A stretch of 64,000 bases of DNA from positions 1-64,000 of IMG/VR virus record IMGVR_UViG_3300033149_002227; one strand, 5' to 3'. Shown piece by piece: positions 1 to 9,275 of the stretch. The notes beneath the pieces are model-generated. The model saw nothing but the letters and a program-made list of their open reading frames with translations, searched no databases and was not told where the DNA came from. Origin of the DNA: a virus. Position numbers and translations under genes: made by a program. The stretch's first letter is position 1; the number at the start of each line of letters is the position of its first letter.

Positions 1-692
1 ACAAACTCCCGACCGTGTGCTTGATGCTTATTACCGTCGGTTTTATTTCCCCAATGGCGATGCTGGATGTGAGCGGCTTCGTGTAACAAAACCAAATGGT
101 TGAGATGACACGGGAGTAAGCGAATTCCACAATAACCGGCACTGGAACAATTACCACCAGAACGGAATTTCAAATCGATGTCTTCCGCCCCTAATTCATT
201 ACAAACAGTTTTGAGGAACTTGCGAATGTATCTGCGATCATGTTTCTGGTGCAGCAGATCAACCTTTCTTTCCGAATTGAGTTCAGTCGGACCGATCTCG
301 CGAGCCATGATATGCTCCCAACGATACAGCTTTCCTTTCTGTGAATCACGGGGGCGATAGCGTTTCGGTTTTTCGGGGTGCTCGAAGTTTTCCTGCCAGT
401 GTGCAATAGCAGCAATAGCATCTTCCTCGGTTGGGTACTTGATTTCTTCCTCGCGAGGGTAGTTAGAATAAGATACCTCGATCTTCTCACTCATTACTTT
501 GATTTTCCACTCGGTAGTGCAATTCCGGTTGGGACGCCAGAATACCATCCACTCCTCGTCGTCGTAGTATGCGAACACACCAAACAATCCGTAATTTTCG
601 GATTTTTCCTCGTGAATAACCTCAAACTCGTCACACCAGCTACCGATGCCGGGACGAATCCAATTTCTGTGATGTCTACCTTTCCAACCCAT
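1..692 (-). CDS. Putative zinc metallopeptidase (HExxH), 3' end outside window
   Basis: An open frame begins at ATG 692 and runs off the left edge with no stop, giving 230 visible residues. AGGAG lies about 8 nt before the ATG and a host-type promoter lies just upstream. The C-terminal visible part has HEAAH at residues 204-208 and HGREF at 226-230. This HExxH...HGxxF layout is typical of SprT/WLM-like and related zincins, with zinc held by two histidines of the first motif and one of the second. The N-terminal 110 residues are rich in Trp and acidic residues and are not recognised. Substrate is unknown. A shorter start at 494 (MSEK) is possible, but the frame upstream is protein-like and the Shine-Dalgarno favours 692. 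The metallopeptidase call rests on the motif only. Confidence 0.7.
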   Translation of the reverse strand, partial: MGWKGRHHRNWIRPGIGSWCDEFEVIHEEKSENYGLFGVFAYYDDEEWMVFWRPNRNCTTEWKIKVMSEKIEVSYSNYPREEEIKYPTEEDAIAAIAHWQENFEHPEKPKRYRPRDSQKGKLYRWEHIMAREIGPTELNSERKVDLLHQKHDRRYIRKFLKTVCNELGAEDIDLKFRSGGNCSSAGYCGIRLLPCHLNHLVLLHEAAHIQHRHWGNKTDGNKHQAHGREF

Positions 693-722
693 AAAACTCT
701 CCTAACTCTCTGAATATACTGC

Positions 723-751
723 ATATTAGCATATTACGAGAAGCGTGTCAA
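723..751 (-). promoter_or_regulatory. Sigma70-type promoter for the HExxH gene
   Basis: On the minus strand TTGACA (751-746) and TAATAT (728-723) are separated by 17 bp. The -10 lies in a direct repeat of the octamer TAATATGC. It drives the metallopeptidase-like gene starting at 692. Confidence 0.7.
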
Positions 752-767
752 GTTTCTTGGGGAAATT

Positions 768-1253
768 TCAGTCGTTATATGGGTCTGCCGACATGTTGCG
801 CGTCGGTGATTCTTCTATTGTATCCACCACCGTGGCTTTTACTAACTCCTCATCGGATTTTTTCTCTGGTGGTTTAACTGTGTAAACCTTTGCGTAAACA
901 GTTCCGGTGCACGGAATACAGAACGAGCCAAACTTCCTAAAACCCTCCGGGTCGCGCTTGTGTTCCCATTCTAGAACACCGAGGTGATGTAGGAACCCGT
1001 TGGATATAATTTGCGGGATGTCTGCTATTTCGGATAGTACTGAGAATTCTGCTTCGGATACTTCGTTCACTATTGAATCCAATATACCGATGGCTTCCTC
1101 TCTGCCGTAAGTGCGTTTATCGTCTTCCATCTCTGGTGGGTATTTTACATCCTGCGCCCCAAAGGCCAAACGATAATCGTCATCCTCACAATGCCAAATA
1201 GCGATGACCTCACCCTTCTCGGGTTTGTTTCTTATTTCGAACCACGTACTCAT
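768..1253 (-). CDS. Hypothetical protein, downstream of gp46
   Basis: 161 residues, acidic, no family recognised. Its start overlaps the stop of the gp46-like gene (ATGA overlap at 1250-1253), so it is the last gene of the gp47-gp46 operon and probably translationally coupled. The middle part has hydrophobic and acidic stretches typical of a small soluble protein. One CIPC pair sits near residue 115, but there is no complete metal site. Co-transcription with the recombination nuclease hints at a DNA-metabolism role, but this is only positional inference. Confidence 0.75.
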   Translation of the reverse strand: MSTWFEIRNKPEKGEVIAIWHCEDDDYRLAFGAQDVKYPPEMEDDKRTYGREEAIGILDSIVNEVSEAEFSVLSEIADIPQIISNGFLHHLGVLEWEHKRDPEGFRKFGSFCIPCTGTVYAKVYTVKPPEKKSDEELVKATVVDTIEESPTRNMSADPYND

Positions 1254-3154
1254 GACTGATTATGTGGAATAACTTGCTCATACTCGATTCGTGATTGGTT
1301 GTTTTCCAGTACCACATTCATCACGTCATCCACTCTTGCAGCGATGTCGTCGCGGTGTGTAATTAAGAACACACGCTTTTCTTTCTTACGACAAATCTCT
1401 CTGAGGGCGTTGACCGCGTTTGCAGCACCACTAGAACACATTCCCGAGTCGAGTAATTCATCTACTGCCAACATATTGATGGGATAGTTCATATACTCGA
1501 ACACGTCCTGAAACGAGAAATTTAGTGCTACGCGCACGCGCAAGCGCTGGCCCTTGGAGAGGTTTCCGTAGTCGAACTCCTCGCTGTAGTTTGTGATGGT
1601 CACCGTTAAATCGGGATTGAAGTGAACATGGTGTGGCAATTGAAGAATGTCGAGCCAGTATGCAATACGTTGGTTCAAGATTGGCATCCATCGGTCGATA
1701 ATTATCTGACGCAGGAAGCTGTCACGCTTCGTAAGCAATTCAATCAGGTACGTGTAGTGGCGAATCAATCGGCGTAGTTCGTGTATCTCGGACTCGTCAA
1801 CCACCTTAATGGCGTCTGTTTGTAATCCTTCTATGCTTTCACTGTGCGGGTTCGTTTCAGCAGATGTTGAAACAAGCTGCTTTCGTATGTTATCTAACTC
1901 AGTACCAGCCGATGCAGCTTCCTCGACGGTTCGGTATGTTAATTCTATTTGGTTCAAATCGGCCAACCGTTCCTCTATAATCGGGAGGGGTTTCCGTATC
2001 CCGTCAAGTTTCTTAACATGAACCTCGATGTCTGTTACCATTTCTTCAAAAGAAGCGAGCGCACCGGCACCGGCATCCTCAGCCGCTTTCTTCGATGCTA
2101 GAGCTTCCTCACGAAATTCAGGGTCCGGTTCCCAGTGCTGTTTACAGGTCGGGCATTCACTGTGATCTAGGGCGGCGATAGTCTCTTCTGCCTTCTCTAT
2201 ATCAGCCACAGCACGCTCTGCATCGCGCCCGTGGGCATTCATAGTATTAGTCCGCTCGCGTTGCTCTGCATCGAGTTCACGAAGACGTGATGTAACCTCT
2301 CGCATTGTTGAATCGAGTTCTTCTATTTCTCTCAGTATAGCTATTTCTTGATCGACATCAACCGACTCCAATAGAGAAATTGCTTCTGTCAACTCGGTGA
2401 CGGTGGCGTCCTTGCGCCCCTCCCATGCGACAGAACGGTGTTTCAAATCGTCAATCTGTTGGGTGATGCGTAAGTTGGCTTGTTTGGTTGCTTCAGCAGA
2501 AGACTCTGCATGAGCTAATTCTTTATTCCGTTCCTTGCGGTCTTCCTTGAGCGCTTTGGCTTTAGTGGACATGATAGTAAACCCGAATAGGGGCTCAATC
2601 ACAGCACGTTGCTTGTCTTCTGACAGCTTAAAAAACTCGGTAGACTCGGATGAGTTGGCTACAATGTATTCGAATAATGTGATGTCGAATCCGAGGATGT
2701 CGATAATCTGGTCAGTGGTTTCAGTTTTACCACGAGCTATATCAAATTTCATTTTGCGCTTGACCTTCGTTTTGAAATCCTCATCACTATCAATGGGTTT
2801 GCGCAGAAGGAGCAATCTACCCGGACGCTCTGTGCGTTCTACATGATATGCAAAATCACCTTTCTCAAACTCGACCCATACAATCATCTGCCCCTTGTCG
2901 GACATTTTGTTGATGAGTTTCTGATTTGATATACCACGAATGACTTTACCGAAGAGCACGTAGCATAGAGCGTCGATGATGGCAGACTTGCCGACACCGT
3001 TACGAGAATCTTCACCACCGTCATCCAAATTTTCACCGAGGATAACGGTAATGAAGTTACCTAATAGGGGGATTATAACTTCCTTCGGACCATAGGACAG
3101 GAAGTTTCGAAAACCTAAATCACCAAAATCTAAAGCGTTGCTGGACATGACCAT
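1250..3154 (-). CDS. 46: gp46-like recombination endonuclease subunit (SbcC/Rad50 type ATPase)
   Basis: 634 residues. An SMC/Rad50-type ATPase that pairs with the gp47 nuclease to resect DNA ends for recombination-dependent replication. The Walker A is split by an acidic insertion after GEN (residues 40-42) and ends NGVGKS (52-57). Two coiled-coil-like arms (about 200-330 and 340-480) flank a zinc hook CPTC at 334-337. The ABC signature is NLSKGQ at 531-536, Walker B MLAVDE at 561-566, and a terminal LITHRDD gives the switch histidine. Length and order match T4 gp46 (560 residues). It lies in a minus-strand operon downstream of gp47 and two small genes and overlaps both neighbours by a few bases. 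No strong ribosome site precedes ATG 3154, and ATG 3148 is an alternative. Confidence 0.93.
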   Translation of the reverse strand: MVMSSNALDFGDLGFRNFLSYGPKEVIIPLLGNFITVILGENLDDGGEDSRNGVGKSAIIDALCYVLFGKVIRGISNQKLINKMSDKGQMIVWVEFEKGDFAYHVERTERPGRLLLLRKPIDSDEDFKTKVKRKMKFDIARGKTETTDQIIDILGFDITLFEYIVANSSESTEFFKLSEDKQRAVIEPLFGFTIMSTKAKALKEDRKERNKELAHAESSAEATKQANLRITQQIDDLKHRSVAWEGRKDATVTELTEAISLLESVDVDQEIAILREIEELDSTMREVTSRLRELDAEQRERTNTMNAHGRDAERAVADIEKAEETIAALDHSECPTCKQHWEPDPEFREEALASKKAAEDAGAGALASFEEMVTDIEVHVKKLDGIRKPLPIIEERLADLNQIELTYRTVEEAASAGTELDNIRKQLVSTSAETNPHSESIEGLQTDAIKVVDESEIHELRRLIRHYTYLIELLTKRDSFLRQIIIDRWMPILNQRIAYWLDILQLPHHVHFNPDLTVTITNYSEEFDYGNLSKGQRLRVRVALNFSFQDVFEYMNYPINMLAVDELLDSGMCSSGAANAVNALREICRKKEKRVFLITHRDDIAARVDDVMNVVLENNQSRIEYEQVIPHNQS

Positions 3155-3342
3155 CCAAATGACAGAGTGGGACGAGGTGTTCCATTTTCAACGAACACGG
3201 TATGTCTTATAACTGTACCACTTTTTACCTCGTCGTTCAAGGCAGCAGCCAAGTCGAGTTGATTTATATTTGTTAGGTCTGATAAATCGCGGGTGGTAAT
3301 CTTTGGATTTGTTTTGATCACTTCAATGATATCATTCATCAT
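3130..3342 (-). CDS. Small possible winged-helix protein between gp47 and gp46
   Basis: 70 residues from ATG 3342 (MMNDIIEV). GAGGAG lies 10 nt upstream, better than the in-frame ATG at 3372. The N-terminal part (ITTRDLSDLTNINQLDLAAA) alternates helices as in a small winged-helix DNA-binding domain, followed by a beta-hairpin-like basic end. It overlaps the preceding 62-residue gene at its start and the gp46 gene at its end, so it is embedded in the recombination operon. The DNA-binding idea is inference from predicted secondary structure only. Confidence 0.6.
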   Translation of the reverse strand: MMNDIIEVIKTNPKITTRDLSDLTNINQLDLAAALNDEVKSGTVIRHTVFVENGTPRPTLSFGWSCPATL

Positions 3343-3520
3343 CGGATTCGAACTCCTCAGAGTCATGCTCAACTTGAGCGGTTAGTGGGGCTAGTTGATA
3401 CCGCTTCATGCATTCACATTCCGCATCAAACCGTAGTTCGGTTTCATCCCATTCCCAGTGTAGTGACTCACCACAGCACGGTGATGTCGCTTCAAAAACG
3501 GTGTCAAATACATCAGACAT
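3332..3520 (-). CDS. Small acidic cysteine-containing protein
   Basis: 62 residues, with a purine-rich AAGAGAGAA ribosome site before ATG 3520. Cysteines occur as PCCG (residues 14-17) and CEC (around 35-37), which may bind one zinc ion in a minimal ribbon. The C-terminus is very acidic (EEFESDDE). It sits between gp47 and the small winged-helix-like gene and overlaps the latter by 11 nt. No family recognised. Confidence 0.6.
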   Translation of the reverse strand: MSDVFDTVFEATSPCCGESLHWEWDETELRFDAECECMKRYQLAPLTAQVEHDSEEFESDDE

Positions 3521-3588
3521 TATTTTTCTCTCTTGTAAGGTAGTGTATCGTCATTGTTTATTGTTTTTGTAAGAAAACCTTGTACGGT

Positions 3589-4629
3589 TTAATCGGTCTT
3601 GACCTCTTCGTACAATTTCACCATCAAGTCAGCATCAAAATCTGAACCCTCGGTATCCAACAAACGCAGGTGTTCGATGACCATTTCATCCACGGATTGT
3701 GAATCATCACCGATATTAGTTTCGGTGGCGACATCTAAATCAGGATTCGCCGGTCTCAGGCGTATCTCTCGGAATTTATCCGCGAGTAGTTCTTTAATTT
3801 GTACCGCTTCTTCGACCTCGATACCCATATCATCCTTAACCTCGATGATACCGTTAGAGGGTTCGAGATCATCGCTTTGCTCTAGTAGTTCACTTAGTAG
3901 CATGCGTGAGTAATACGGAGCATCTGGCCAGTCTATAAACTCGGGATCATGACCCCACTCCAACATCATACAACCACGATCCCTATCGTTTACGTCATTG
4001 AAATTATGAGGGAAGGCGTTACCCGGATACCATACCGGTATACCGTGCTCGTTGACTTTGAGTTGGCGCTTATGGAAGTGTCCAGAGAATACGGCGTCAC
4101 AGTTGGTAAAATGGTCTGCGTGCAGTCCGCCCTTGTCCGGCATCGCCACAGACTCGTTCATTAAAAACAAGGGCAACTCGAAATGACCAAAAACGTATTT
4201 CACATCGTAACCGGGAACCTCTGCAAATTCACTACCAGTTAGCCATGGAGATAACAAAACGTTATTTATCTCCACTAACTCGTTGATTACAAAGATGTTC
4301 TCCATAGAGCCCAAGTATGGCAACGAGGTGATATTACGGTTGTTTCTGAAGTACAAATCATGATTTCCGACTAACCAATATACCGGAACGCCGAGGCCAT
4401 TGAGTAATTCAACCGCTTCCCATGAGTAATGGATAGAATCGACACGTATGCGGGACCGGTTATCGAACCAATCCCCCATAAAGATTACCGCATCACATTG
4501 TGCTTCGCGTACTTGGGCGCAAAACCATTTGATGAAATTCAAACAATCGAGATTGTGGCGCTCGCTGTCGTTCTTATCACCGAAATGAATATCGGTGAAT
4601 ACAGCCGCACGGTCGAATAATTGATCCAT
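3589..4629 (-). CDS. 47: gp47-like recombination endonuclease subunit (SbcD/Mre11 type)
   Basis: 346 residues, calcineurin-like metallophosphoesterase. It is the nuclease partner of gp46 in end resection for recombination-dependent replication. Metal-binding motifs in order: DIH at 13-15, GDWFD at 52-56, GNHD at 88-91, FGHFE around 147-151 and GHFHKR at 183-188. Length agrees with T4 gp47 (339). The C-terminal third has no recognised motifs and probably contacts gp46. A host-type promoter lies just upstream, and four further genes follow on the same strand. Confidence 0.93.
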   Translation of the reverse strand: MDQLFDRAAVFTDIHFGDKNDSERHNLDCLNFIKWFCAQVREAQCDAVIFMGDWFDNRSRIRVDSIHYSWEAVELLNGLGVPVYWLVGNHDLYFRNNRNITSLPYLGSMENIFVINELVEINNVLLSPWLTGSEFAEVPGYDVKYVFGHFELPLFLMNESVAMPDKGGLHADHFTNCDAVFSGHFHKRQLKVNEHGIPVWYPGNAFPHNFNDVNDRDRGCMMLEWGHDPEFIDWPDAPYYSRMLLSELLEQSDDLEPSNGIIEVKDDMGIEVEEAVQIKELLADKFREIRLRPANPDLDVATETNIGDDSQSVDEMVIEHLRLLDTEGSDFDADLMVKLYEEVKTD

Positions 4630-4658
4630 TATGATTTACGAAGAAACTTCATTCAAGA

Positions 4659-4687
4659 ACTATAATCCTGTCGGGACTATAAATCAA
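4659..4687 (-). promoter_or_regulatory. Sigma70-type promoter for the gp47-gp46 operon
   Basis: Minus strand: TTGATT (4687-4682), 17 bp spacer, TATAGT (4664-4659), about 30 bp before the gp47 ATG and directly after the gp55 stop codon. Confidence 0.6.
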
Positions 4688-4689
4688 CC

Positions 4690-5370
4690 TTATTTTTCGC
4701 CGTCGAGTGCGTGATTGCGTTCATGGAATACACTATCGTATCCTTCTACATCCACCACACCGTACTGGGTAGTGATCACGCCTTCCTCCTTCTCAACCTC
4801 AATCTCGCGAATCCCCTCTCTCTCGTTGGACATTAGTCTGCGTTTTTCCAACGTTGGTGCTTCGTTTTCAATCTGACGAGTATTCGATGGATCGAGCCCG
4901 TATTGTTCCAGAATGTCATCACGAATCCGTCGTACCTTCTTCTCTTTGTCGAGGGTGGTAAGAAAGGAGTGGGTGACAATCTGAGTCATATATCCAAATG
5001 GGTTCTTGGATTTTTCAGGATTGAATTTCAAACTACCGTTCAATAGTGACAACAAGGCTTCCGATTTCATGTCATCGATGTACGTGTACCCGCGCCAGTT
5101 GGCACGTTGCGCGTACCGGTCAACCAGCATCATAATCATCTTGACCATCGGTTCTGTCATACATTCAGCAGCGGACGGCATCTTGTCGGGATTTTTGCAT
5201 TTCTTTTTAGCTTTTTCCCATGCAACCTTCGATAAAGCAATGTGCTCCAGTAGCCGAGCGTTGTTTAAATACTTCTGTACTCTACGTTTTTTGACTGGCT
5301 TTTTAGGTGCCGCCTTTATGTCCGTAGCCTCTTCTACTGCCGGTGTGACAGTCCTCTTTGTAGTTCCCAA
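4690..5370 (-). CDS. 55: gp55-like late-transcription sigma factor
   Basis: 226 residues. A divergent sigma70-family factor that directs host RNA polymerase to T4-type late promoters. The region corresponding to T4 gp55 spans about residues 75-150: RYAQRANWRGYTYIDDM, then FNPEKSKNPFGYMTQ and LDKEKK, the most conserved stretch of the gp55 family. The N-terminus is a basic Lys/Pro tail and the C-terminus is acidic. The start is TTG at 5370, supported by GAGGGG six nt upstream; no ATG fits better. Seven TAAATA elements elsewhere in this window fit its expected target. It is transcribed divergently from the first baseplate block, whose own late promoter lies about 90 bp away. Confidence 0.88.
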   Translation of the reverse strand: MGTTKRTVTPAVEEATDIKAAPKKPVKKRRVQKYLNNARLLEHIALSKVAWEKAKKKCKNPDKMPSAAECMTEPMVKMIMMLVDRYAQRANWRGYTYIDDMKSEALLSLLNGSLKFNPEKSKNPFGYMTQIVTHSFLTTLDKEKKVRRIRDDILEQYGLDPSNTRQIENEAPTLEKRRLMSNEREGIREIEVEKEEGVITTQYGVVDVEGYDSVFHERNHALDGEK

Positions 5371-5395
5371 AATAGTCCCCTCAGATGATTTGAGA

Positions 5396-5445
5396 TTTCC
5401 TCACGAAAGTTATACTTATAAGATGGTTACTTTCCTCACGAAAGT
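5396..5445. repeat. Paired TTTCCTCACGAAAGT boxes
   Basis: Two identical 15-bp copies at 5396-5410 and 5431-5445, 35 bp apart, in the divergent region between gp55 and the first baseplate block. A near-identical copy (19616-19630) and a weaker one (19648-19663) precede the giant structural gene. The core TTC...GAA is a partial dyad, as expected for a protein-binding site. Function is inferred only from position. Confidence 0.6.
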
Positions 5446-5460
5446 CAAGGCAGTCGTAAT

Positions 5461-5468
5461 GTAAATAC
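5461..5468 (+). promoter_or_regulatory. Late promoter (TAAATA) of first baseplate block
   Basis: GTAAATAC with the core TAAATA at 5462-5467, 27 bp before the ATG at 5494. It matches the element found at six other structural genes here and resembles the T4 late consensus TATAAATA. Confidence 0.75.
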
Positions 5469-5493
5469 ACTTTGAACTTAGCAGGGTTTAATA

Positions 5494-6372
5494 ATGGCCG
5501 CACAGCAACCACAAAATGATGACTTTCTACCATCCTACGCAATAGAACATGTTGCGGCTAAGTTGGAGCCGTTCGATCTATTACGTCTGGGTCTTAAACT
5601 AGGTGGAACAGACCGGCGTTCTGATACTTCTGAGGCTCTTCAGGGTGGTCAAGGTTCCAATATCCCTAATAAGGCAGGACAAGCTGCCGCCAAAACTAGT
5701 CCTGCAAACTCCCAACAGAACTCAAAGGATAACCACGCGCTCGCTCCTATCTTTGCTACCAGTGGATTGGTGTTCCCGTATAACCCAACGATAACCGAAT
5801 CAATCTCTGTGAAATATGATTCCATGGAATTGACTCATACCAACGAATCCTTCCATGTGTATCGTGGTACTGATAACGTTCGAATCAATATTTCGGATTC
5901 TCAATGGACGTGTGACACATTCGACAATGCTGTTTACGCGTTGTCTGCATTGCACTTTTTACGAACATACAGTCAGATGGACTTCGGTATCGGCAGAACC
6001 GGTCGCCCACCGAGTCCGATGTGGTTTTCGGCTTACGGTAATTATGCCTTCCATCGTGTCCCCGTTCTGATGGAAAAAGCAGACTGGTCGTTTCCTGCGG
6101 ATGTTGATTACGTCGGTATCCCCGAATTCGGAACACCAGAATATGCAGCACGCACTCTGCTATACGAAAGAAACGCCAGTACGCAATACACATGGCTACC
6201 CATGATATTCAAGGTGTCATCAATAGCATTGGTTGTTCAGCATTCTCCGTCCTTCTGGTCTAACTGGAATTTGGACATGTACCGTTCTGGTGAACTACTA
6301 CGAGCGCGTAAGAGTTTCCACATAACCAATCCATCTCTCAATTCGAGGAAAGGTAACGGAGGCAGACCATAA
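5494..6372 (+). CDS. Putative tail-tube/baseplate protein (gp48-like position)
   Basis: 292 residues. First gene of the late block, directly upstream of gp53 (TAATG overlap). The N-terminal 75 residues are low-complexity Gln/Asn/Ala. The rest is beta-rich with a strongly aromatic central part (about residues 120-210), as in tail-tube cap and initiator proteins. In many marine T4-like phages the gene before gp53 encodes the gp48 tail-tube cap. I see the position and beta-rich character but no diagnostic gp48 motif, so the assignment is inference. Confidence 0.55.
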   Translation: MAAQQPQNDDFLPSYAIEHVAAKLEPFDLLRLGLKLGGTDRRSDTSEALQGGQGSNIPNKAGQAAAKTSPANSQQNSKDNHALAPIFATSGLVFPYNPTITESISVKYDSMELTHTNESFHVYRGTDNVRINISDSQWTCDTFDNAVYALSALHFLRTYSQMDFGIGRTGRPPSPMWFSAYGNYAFHRVPVLMEKADWSFPADVDYVGIPEFGTPEYAARTLLYERNASTQYTWLPMIFKVSSIALVVQHSPSFWSNWNLDMYRSGELLRARKSFHITNPSLNSRKGNGGRP

Positions 6373-6671
6373 TGGCTTATAATCCCGATTACGAACAGGT
6401 ATCCCCATTCGGTGTGACACCAATCATCAACCGTTTTATGGTTTATTATGCCCACCGCACGATAAGCCCACACAACCTCGATACTGTTATTCAATTGAAT
6501 GACCACAGATATGTTCATCGTCCTGACATACTCGCGAATGATTTATACGGTGACCCTGATTTGTTCTGGGTCATTGCCGTGCGTAATGGGTTACAAGACC
6601 CTGTGTTTGATTTTAAACTGGGTGAACTGTACAACATCCCCCATCCTTCATACGTTCGGTCGATTGTATAA
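6372..6671 (+). CDS. 53: gp53-like baseplate wedge protein
   Basis: 99 residues. Carries the typical gp53 core HRPDILANDLYGDPDLFW (residues 49-66) followed by AVRN and DPVFDF, ending in a short IP-containing segment. In T4, gp53 clamps neighbouring baseplate wedges together. It is shorter than T4 gp53 (196), retaining essentially the conserved N-terminal domain. It overlaps the genes on both sides through TAATG junctions, implying coupled translation in the late baseplate operon. Confidence 0.88.
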   Translation: MAYNPDYEQVSPFGVTPIINRFMVYYAHRTISPHNLDTVIQLNDHRYVHRPDILANDLYGDPDLFWVIAVRNGLQDPVFDFKLGELYNIPHPSYVRSIV

Positions 6672-9265
6672 TGGTTGCTACTAAACAATATAGTAACAAC
6701 GTCAGTAACAACGATGTTGTGCAAGACTACGATAAAAATTCGGACACTGCCGTCAAAGAATCGAAGAAAATCATGAATGCGGAGCGACTAGCCCAACTAG
6801 CCGATGCAGCCAACGAAGCACAAGTACCGCTAGCGCGATTAAATAATAGCGCACTACTACAACCGGGATTCGCACCGGCAGGAGTAACAAAACTTGACGG
6901 CGGATTTAATGCTGAAGGAACAGAATCCCCATTGATTAGTAATCAGGAGAAAGAAAGCCCCCAAGTTACTAATTCAGCCCTAAGTGTTCGTGCGAAGAAT
7001 TCTGATACATTGACCATCCCCGATAACGTCTTGTTACCTTATGTCAGTCTGCAATACCATATGATATGGTCGATGGTGCCTACAGAAAATCTACCCAAGG
7101 TTCAGCAGAATATACCAGTCGGTGCAGGAAATAATAATGCTGGAACGTTCGATGAATTGATACGAGCTATATTAGCAGAAGGATCAGTACCATTCGCTTC
7201 AACCGGTGATGTATTCCGATTCGAACGTGCACCCGAAGAGTTTGACCCAAGCTCTAATGATCCACGGCTGATTACTCCAGACACATCCAAAATATTCAGC
7301 CAACAGTGGACACCAGCGAAGGGTAGGCATTACTATAACATCGAATCAGTGACGCTGGACAACGTAATGGCACCGACGGCACAGAACCCATATATCAATG
7401 CAATGGTCACGGGTAAAATGAACATTATAGAGCCACACGGATTCAAGTGGAACGAAGATGCCCGTAGGGTTGCTAACGATAACGGATATAATGGAGTCAG
7501 TCTAGGTCGCGTAGTATGGCGGTTGGATATATTCTTCTCTGGTTACAATCAGGATACTGGCGAATGGTCTCCATTCATCGAGTTGGATACCCGTGTCAGG
7601 AAGACTAAAGTCATAACCTATTACATGAACATCACCACGGTTGATGCTAAGGTTACCAATATGGGAACAACTTACGACATGAGCATTGTCCCTAGTGGAC
7701 ACTCCGCGTACCGACCAGAGGAAGTCATTGTGGATGCTGGTGCTATCTTTACTGGTAGCCAATCTCAGGCACAAACATTTGGAGGATTCCTCGAACGTGT
7801 TTCTCAGGTAATGAACAAAGCGGTTTCTGATAGAACAAACCAGCAGGTTGTTAGGAAGTACGAATTCAAAGCCCCACCAGAACTACTTGCCGCTGAATTT
7901 TTCTCAGGAGAATTCGAACGCAAACAGGGATTCTTGAAGAATAACCCCAAGGGTGGTTCTACCGTTTCAACTCCCAGAGACGCCAACGTCATTTCGCTAC
8001 TAGAGGATGCTCTGAAAGATTTGGAAATGACTTGGAATCAAATCCTCAAGAAAGATGATCCGAAACATCTTAAACCCCGAATACATTGGGGAATCCGATT
8101 CAATGTTGTTTATGGTTCGGGAGTTAACCCCGGAACCAATGACTTTGACGGAATCACGAATCAATATATCATCGAACCGTTTGTAACATACAAACAGGCA
8201 ACGATTAACAACAGAGACGAAATGACGAAGGTTGTTGATGTTAATGCACAGGCTGACCGTGTCGAACAGATGCTTCGACTGGGGATGATTAACAGAATTT
8301 ATAATTATATCAATACGTCGGAAAACAACGAAGTCATTGAAGTTGACATCGCGTTGAAGAATTTTTATTATCATACAATGTTCACTGGAGACGCTGGTAA
8401 ATCGGGTGCTAATCAAGCAACTGGTGCTAACTCTAAAATGAAGAAAGTATCAGAGGACTCCCTCCGAATCGATAAGGAAGGTGTTGGTAGCATCGACCAA
8501 GGCGAGGCTGCTGTACCGAGTAATCTAGAGAATAGTGTTCAATCGTCACTACGAAGACTGTTCGGAAGTTCAATCGATAATCCGTCGGCGACCTGTAGCG
8601 CACGAATATTTAAAACTCCGTATGACACTTACGGTGGTGGTTTTGGTGAAATGCCCAAAACGGATGCACGTGGTTCTGTTGGTAGTGAAGACATACTCAC
8701 GCGTAATGAATATCAAGCCAATATCAACCAACACATCAAAAATGATATGATAAAGATCGATGTAGAAGTTCGCGGCGATCCTCTGTGGTTACTGTCTCCG
8801 TATGGTAAGGATAGTGGAAACCTGTTAACAATTGGTAACGAAACCACCGATACGACATCAACATCAGCACTGGTTCAAACACAATCCGCTAGATGTTTCT
8901 TCCTTCGTATGTTCGCTCCTCACCAAGATGATTACATGAATCCAGATCGCAATGAATCGTCAACAGCTTGTAGTATTTTGGGTGGATTTTATGAAACCAT
9001 TAAAGTTAACTCTGTTTTCAAGGGGGGTAAGTTTACGCAAACCATAACTGCTGCAAAGATGAATCACCTAAATTATGTTGAGAACAATATTAGTTTAGCA
9101 ACAAATTCTCAAGTGGTGGGTGAAGGAGTAACTACGGATACGGATGTTTCACAGTCGGCTTCTCAACCAACCGTATCCGCTAAAGTGCCACCAAGAGACC
9201 CGCGAGATTTTGATCCTAATTCTAGCGTATCACAGGCAACATCCCGAATATTAAGCAACGTATGA
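6671..9265 (+). CDS. Large baseplate structural protein, hub position
   Basis: 864 residues between gp53 and gp5. The N-terminal 90 residues are helical and Asn/Ala-rich; the rest is mixed with repeated beta-like segments. Near residues 690-730 it has VEVRGDPLWLL, and near the end FKGGKFTQTI; both phrases are familiar from phage baseplate-hub and tail-structure proteins. T4 has the hub protein gp27 interacting with gp5, and this gene lies immediately before gp5 (10 nt gap), so a gp27-like adaptor role is possible. It is much longer than gp27 (391), so this may be a fused or unrelated structural protein. Confidence 0.6.
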   Translation: MVATKQYSNNVSNNDVVQDYDKNSDTAVKESKKIMNAERLAQLADAANEAQVPLARLNNSALLQPGFAPAGVTKLDGGFNAEGTESPLISNQEKESPQVTNSALSVRAKNSDTLTIPDNVLLPYVSLQYHMIWSMVPTENLPKVQQNIPVGAGNNNAGTFDELIRAILAEGSVPFASTGDVFRFERAPEEFDPSSNDPRLITPDTSKIFSQQWTPAKGRHYYNIESVTLDNVMAPTAQNPYINAMVTGKMNIIEPHGFKWNEDARRVANDNGYNGVSLGRVVWRLDIFFSGYNQDTGEWSPFIELDTRVRKTKVITYYMNITTVDAKVTNMGTTYDMSIVPSGHSAYRPEEVIVDAGAIFTGSQSQAQTFGGFLERVSQVMNKAVSDRTNQQVVRKYEFKAPPELLAAEFFSGEFERKQGFLKNNPKGGSTVSTPRDANVISLLEDALKDLEMTWNQILKKDDPKHLKPRIHWGIRFNVVYGSGVNPGTNDFDGITNQYIIEPFVTYKQATINNRDEMTKVVDVNAQADRVEQMLRLGMINRIYNYINTSENNEVIEVDIALKNFYYHTMFTGDAGKSGANQATGANSKMKKVSEDSLRIDKEGVGSIDQGEAAVPSNLENSVQSSLRRLFGSSIDNPSATCSARIFKTPYDTYGGGFGEMPKTDARGSVGSEDILTRNEYQANINQHIKNDMIKIDVEVRGDPLWLLSPYGKDSGNLLTIGNETTDTTSTSALVQTQSARCFFLRMFAPHQDDYMNPDRNESSTACSILGGFYETIKVNSVFKGGKFTQTITAAKMNHLNYVENNISLATNSQVVGEGVTTDTDVSQSASQPTVSAKVPPRDPRDFDPNSSVSQATSRILSNV

Positions 9266-9275
9266 GTATTGTATA

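Noticed and set aside
191-724. Two minus-strand frames (99 and 76 residues) at the left end
   Set aside because: They are shadow frames of the edge-truncated HExxH gene, whose own frame has no stop in the window and therefore stands behind them.
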